From positions 62,001 to 126,000 of the forward strand of contig WJLW01000075.1 in NCBI GenBank assembly GCA_014728295.1: a stretch of 64,000 nucleotides of DNA. Reading direction: 5' to 3'. Below the pieces are notes generated by a model. That model was not told the origin of the DNA, searched no databases, and saw nothing but the letters and a program-made list of their open reading frames with translations. Made by a program: the position numbers and the translations under genes. Source of the DNA: Chitinivibrionales bacterium (GTDB lineage Bacteria > Fibrobacterota > Chitinivibrionia > Chitinivibrionales > WJKA01). Shown piece by piece: positions 62,329 to 64,000 of this stretch (positions within the stretch are counted from its first letter, which is position 1; the number at the start of each line of letters is the position of its first letter).

Positions 62329-62850
62329 TTAGAGGTATTTGATTACTTCCGGGATGCTCTCGACATCATATTCGTCACCGGTATATTTGCTTTTGACGAC
62401 CACCGTGCGAAGTTTTGCCAGCCTGATACGATCGCTGGGTTTATCCCCCACCATCAGTGAACCGGCGATATCGATGTCATATTCCTGCTGCGCTTTCTGG
62501 ACCATTCCCGGATTTGGTTTGCGATCGGGGGAGTTTCGTCGATACCGTTGAACCGCAGCATCCACGTGATAGGGACAGACGTAAAAGCGGGTAATTGTCA
62601 CTCCCTGTTCAGCCAGTTCATTCTGCATCCATTCATGCAACACTACGACCTCATGCTCGCTGAACATGCCACGTGCGATACCTGATTGATTGGTTACAAC
62701 AATGTTGAGATATCCTTTGTCCTGCGCTGCTCTGCACAGTGCAACAGCATCGTCGATGAAAGTGATATCCTGCGGTTTGTGAGGGTAACCGGTATCCTCA
62801 ATAAGGATGCCGTCCCGATCCAGAAAAAGCGCTCTATTTTTTTTCATCAT
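62329..62850 (-). CDS. D-glycero-beta-D-manno-heptose 1,7-bisphosphate phosphatase-like (GmhB)
   Basis: 173 residues. HAD-IIIA phosphatase with the nucleophile motif FLDRDGILIED, Thr motif VVTNQSGIARG, zinc-type Cys/His segment VCPYHVDA and the last HAD motif MVGDKPSDRIRLAK. This matches GmhB, which removes the 7-phosphate in ADP-heptose synthesis for LPS core; related histidinol-phosphate phosphatases share the pattern. Two in-frame ATG codons (62850, 62847) compete; no strong ribosome site. Supports a heptose-containing envelope. Confidence 0.85.
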   Translation of the reverse strand: MMKKNRALFLDRDGILIEDTGYPHKPQDITFIDDAVALCRAAQDKGYLNIVVTNQSGIARGMFSEHEVVVLHEWMQNELAEQGVTITRFYVCPYHVDAAVQRYRRNSPDRKPNPGMVQKAQQEYDIDIAGSLMVGDKPSDRIRLAKLRTVVVKSKYTGDEYDVESIPEVIKYL

Positions 62851-63062
62851 AGGCAATATTTGAACAAATGAAAATACAACCCGGAACTCTAATGAATGCG
62901 TAAAATGTTGCCTGCGGAGCGGGACCGATGGTAATGATCAGCTTCAAATTCAAGCCAGATGCGACAAATAATGTTGTGTTTGGCTCGAATTTTATTTTAT
63001 CTTTGAGCCATTCGCAGTATCGGCATTGAGGCCCTGCTTCCGAATGCAGAATTATAACAACG

Positions 63063-64000
63063 ATGACCATTACCTACTACTCCTACGACCACATTGACAA
63101 TCCCCGCTGCGGCGGCGGCGGTGCGTATCGCGGCCTGGAGATTCACAAACGCCTTGCGCCTGCGCATACGATCACCTTCGTATCCGGCAATTTTGCTCAA
63201 GCCCAGGACGGCAGAAAGTACGGTATTGACTTTCACTTCCCGGGTTTGAGGCGGAACTATCTCTTAAGCCGCATCAGTTTTGCCCTGCTGGCGACCTGGC
63301 GTTCGCTGTTTGATAGAGCGGATGTACTGGTCATCGAATTCTCTGTGTATGCACCGGTGCCGACATTCCTCTTCAAGCCACGGCGGACAATCGTACAATT
63401 TAACCACATCATCGGCAACGAACCTATTAAAAAGTATGGAGTGTTCGGGATTGCGGCCTGGATTGCCGAGCGCATCGCCCTGGCCGGCTCAAAGAATCTA
63501 ATCACAATAGCTGAGAGTACGGCTTGCCTTATCCGGCAAAAATATCCTGAGGGCAAAGATATCAGAGTGATTTATACCGGCTTCAATGAAGAGCTGCTGC
63601 GCCTCAAGCCCGAGGATAATCGATACATCCTTTGCCTGGGCAGGCTGGACGTGCACATGAAAGGCATTGACATTCTCCTGCACGCATACCGCCAAATCAG
63701 CAGCAAAATTGCTACCCCCCCGCTTGTGCTTGCCGGCAGGGGTACGCAAAAAGATATCGCCTGGATCGGAAATTTCATCTCGGCACATAAACTGAATTGC
63801 CGATTGCATATCAATATCTCCGAGGAACAAAAATTCGACCTTCTGCGCAAAGCGAGTTTTGTCTGCATGCCCTCCCGCTTCGAAGGCTGGAATATCGTTG
63901 CCATAGAGGCCGCGGCCTGCAGCAAAGCCACGATCGGCACGAATATTCCCGGTCTCAGAGATTCGATCAGGCACGAAAACACCGGAATTTTAGTGGAACC
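63063..64000 (+). CDS. GT4-family glycosyltransferase, 3' end outside window
   Basis: The frame opens at ATG 63063 and is still open at the window edge (312 complete residues). The N-terminal domain has the glycine loop NPRCGGGGAYRGLEIH. The C-terminal Rossmann domain has ILCLGRLDVHMKGIDILLHA, LAGRGTQK, and the donor-binding PSRFEGWNIVAIEAAACSKA with its EGWxxVxxEA signature. Likely a retaining GT-B enzyme adding sugars to surface glycan. The ribosome site is weak. Divergent from the GmhB-like gene. Confidence 0.88.
   Translation, partial: MTITYYSYDHIDNPRCGGGGAYRGLEIHKRLAPAHTITFVSGNFAQAQDGRKYGIDFHFPGLRRNYLLSRISFALLATWRSLFDRADVLVIEFSVYAPVPTFLFKPRRTIVQFNHIIGNEPIKKYGVFGIAAWIAERIALAGSKNLITIAESTACLIRQKYPEGKDIRVIYTGFNEELLRLKPEDNRYILCLGRLDVHMKGIDILLHAYRQISSKIATPPLVLAGRGTQKDIAWIGNFISAHKLNCRLHINISEEQKFDLLRKASFVCMPSRFEGWNIVAIEAAACSKATIGTNIPGLRDSIRHENTGILVE

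Noticed and set aside
62834..63070. 78-codon minus-strand frame between GmhB-like and glycosyltransferase genes
   Set aside because: It overlaps the start of the GmhB-like gene, has no ribosome site and no recognisable pattern.
1..64000. tRNA, rRNA, CRISPR arrays, transposons, prophage genes
   Set aside because: None seen: no cloverleaf with a GGTTCGAAT-like arm, no spaced direct-repeat array, no transposase or integrase motif in any frame.

Overview
This window comes from the chromosome of a diderm, flagellated bacterium with roughly 50% GC. Several genes point that way: a complete-looking murein/division (dcw) cluster whose MurE carries the meso-diaminopimelate DNPR motif, an Mla-type lipid transport set (MlaE, MlaF, MlaD), an outer-membrane beta-barrel protein, lipoproteins, a heptose-bisphosphate phosphatase of the GmhB type and a flagellin with a sigma-28 promoter. 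A pyrophosphate-type phosphofructokinase and the style of the PAS/histidine-kinase proteins would fit the Fibrobacterota/FCB side of the tree, but that placement is a guess. No rRNA, tRNA, CRISPR array, insertion sequence or phage gene was seen.

Layout. 1-6159: a cut-off lipoprotein gene and a HEAT-repeat envelope protein on the minus strand, a 56-residue orphan on the plus strand with a sigma-28 promoter and a large palindromic operator-like repeat, an M16C metalloprotease and a 67-residue hypothetical protein. 6166-21679: the dcw operon, read right to left from a good promoter with a textbook MraZ operator: mraZ, rsmH, ftsL, ftsI (two PASTA domains), a 60-residue orphan, murE, murF, murD, ftsW, murG, murC, ftsQ, ftsA, ftsZ. 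mraY is missing from its usual place between murF and murD, and four junctions share an identical 8-base overlap. 21966-28923: a coiled-coil membrane protein, a secreted unknown, engB-mlaE-mlaF-mlaD, and trpD facing aroD. 29129-31683: a HisKA_2 sensor kinase and response regulator. 31680-36674: a three-gene catabolic operon (GH78-like rhamnosidase, FAD-linked oxidase, zinc polyol dehydrogenase).

36853-38548 is the most interesting locus: a DUF1573 protein whose reading frame is crossed by one UGA exactly where the family has the first Cys of its CGC motif, followed by a strong hairpin with a GGUC loop. This is probably a selenoprotein. A radical-SAM gene lies 7 bases downstream. 38687-43644: a hybrid histidine kinase and a 984-residue fusion of beta-barrel, TPR, degenerate 5'-nucleotidase-like and PD40 domains. 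43648-51045: Smr protein, M29-like aminopeptidase, tgt, dxs, flagellin, a glycosyltransferase-like gene and an SH3-domain protein. 51132-53718: hybrid kinase with a partner gene. 54037-61487: PPi-phosphofructokinase, EamA transporter and a signalling group (Ser/Thr kinase with PEGA, TPR membrane protein, lipoprotein, FHA-GAF-sigma54 activator). 61572-64000: methyltransferase, GmhB-like phosphatase and a glycosyltransferase cut by the window end.

Functions are assigned from recognisable motifs only. Start sites were moved to Shine-Dalgarno-supported codons where the longest frame was clearly too long.
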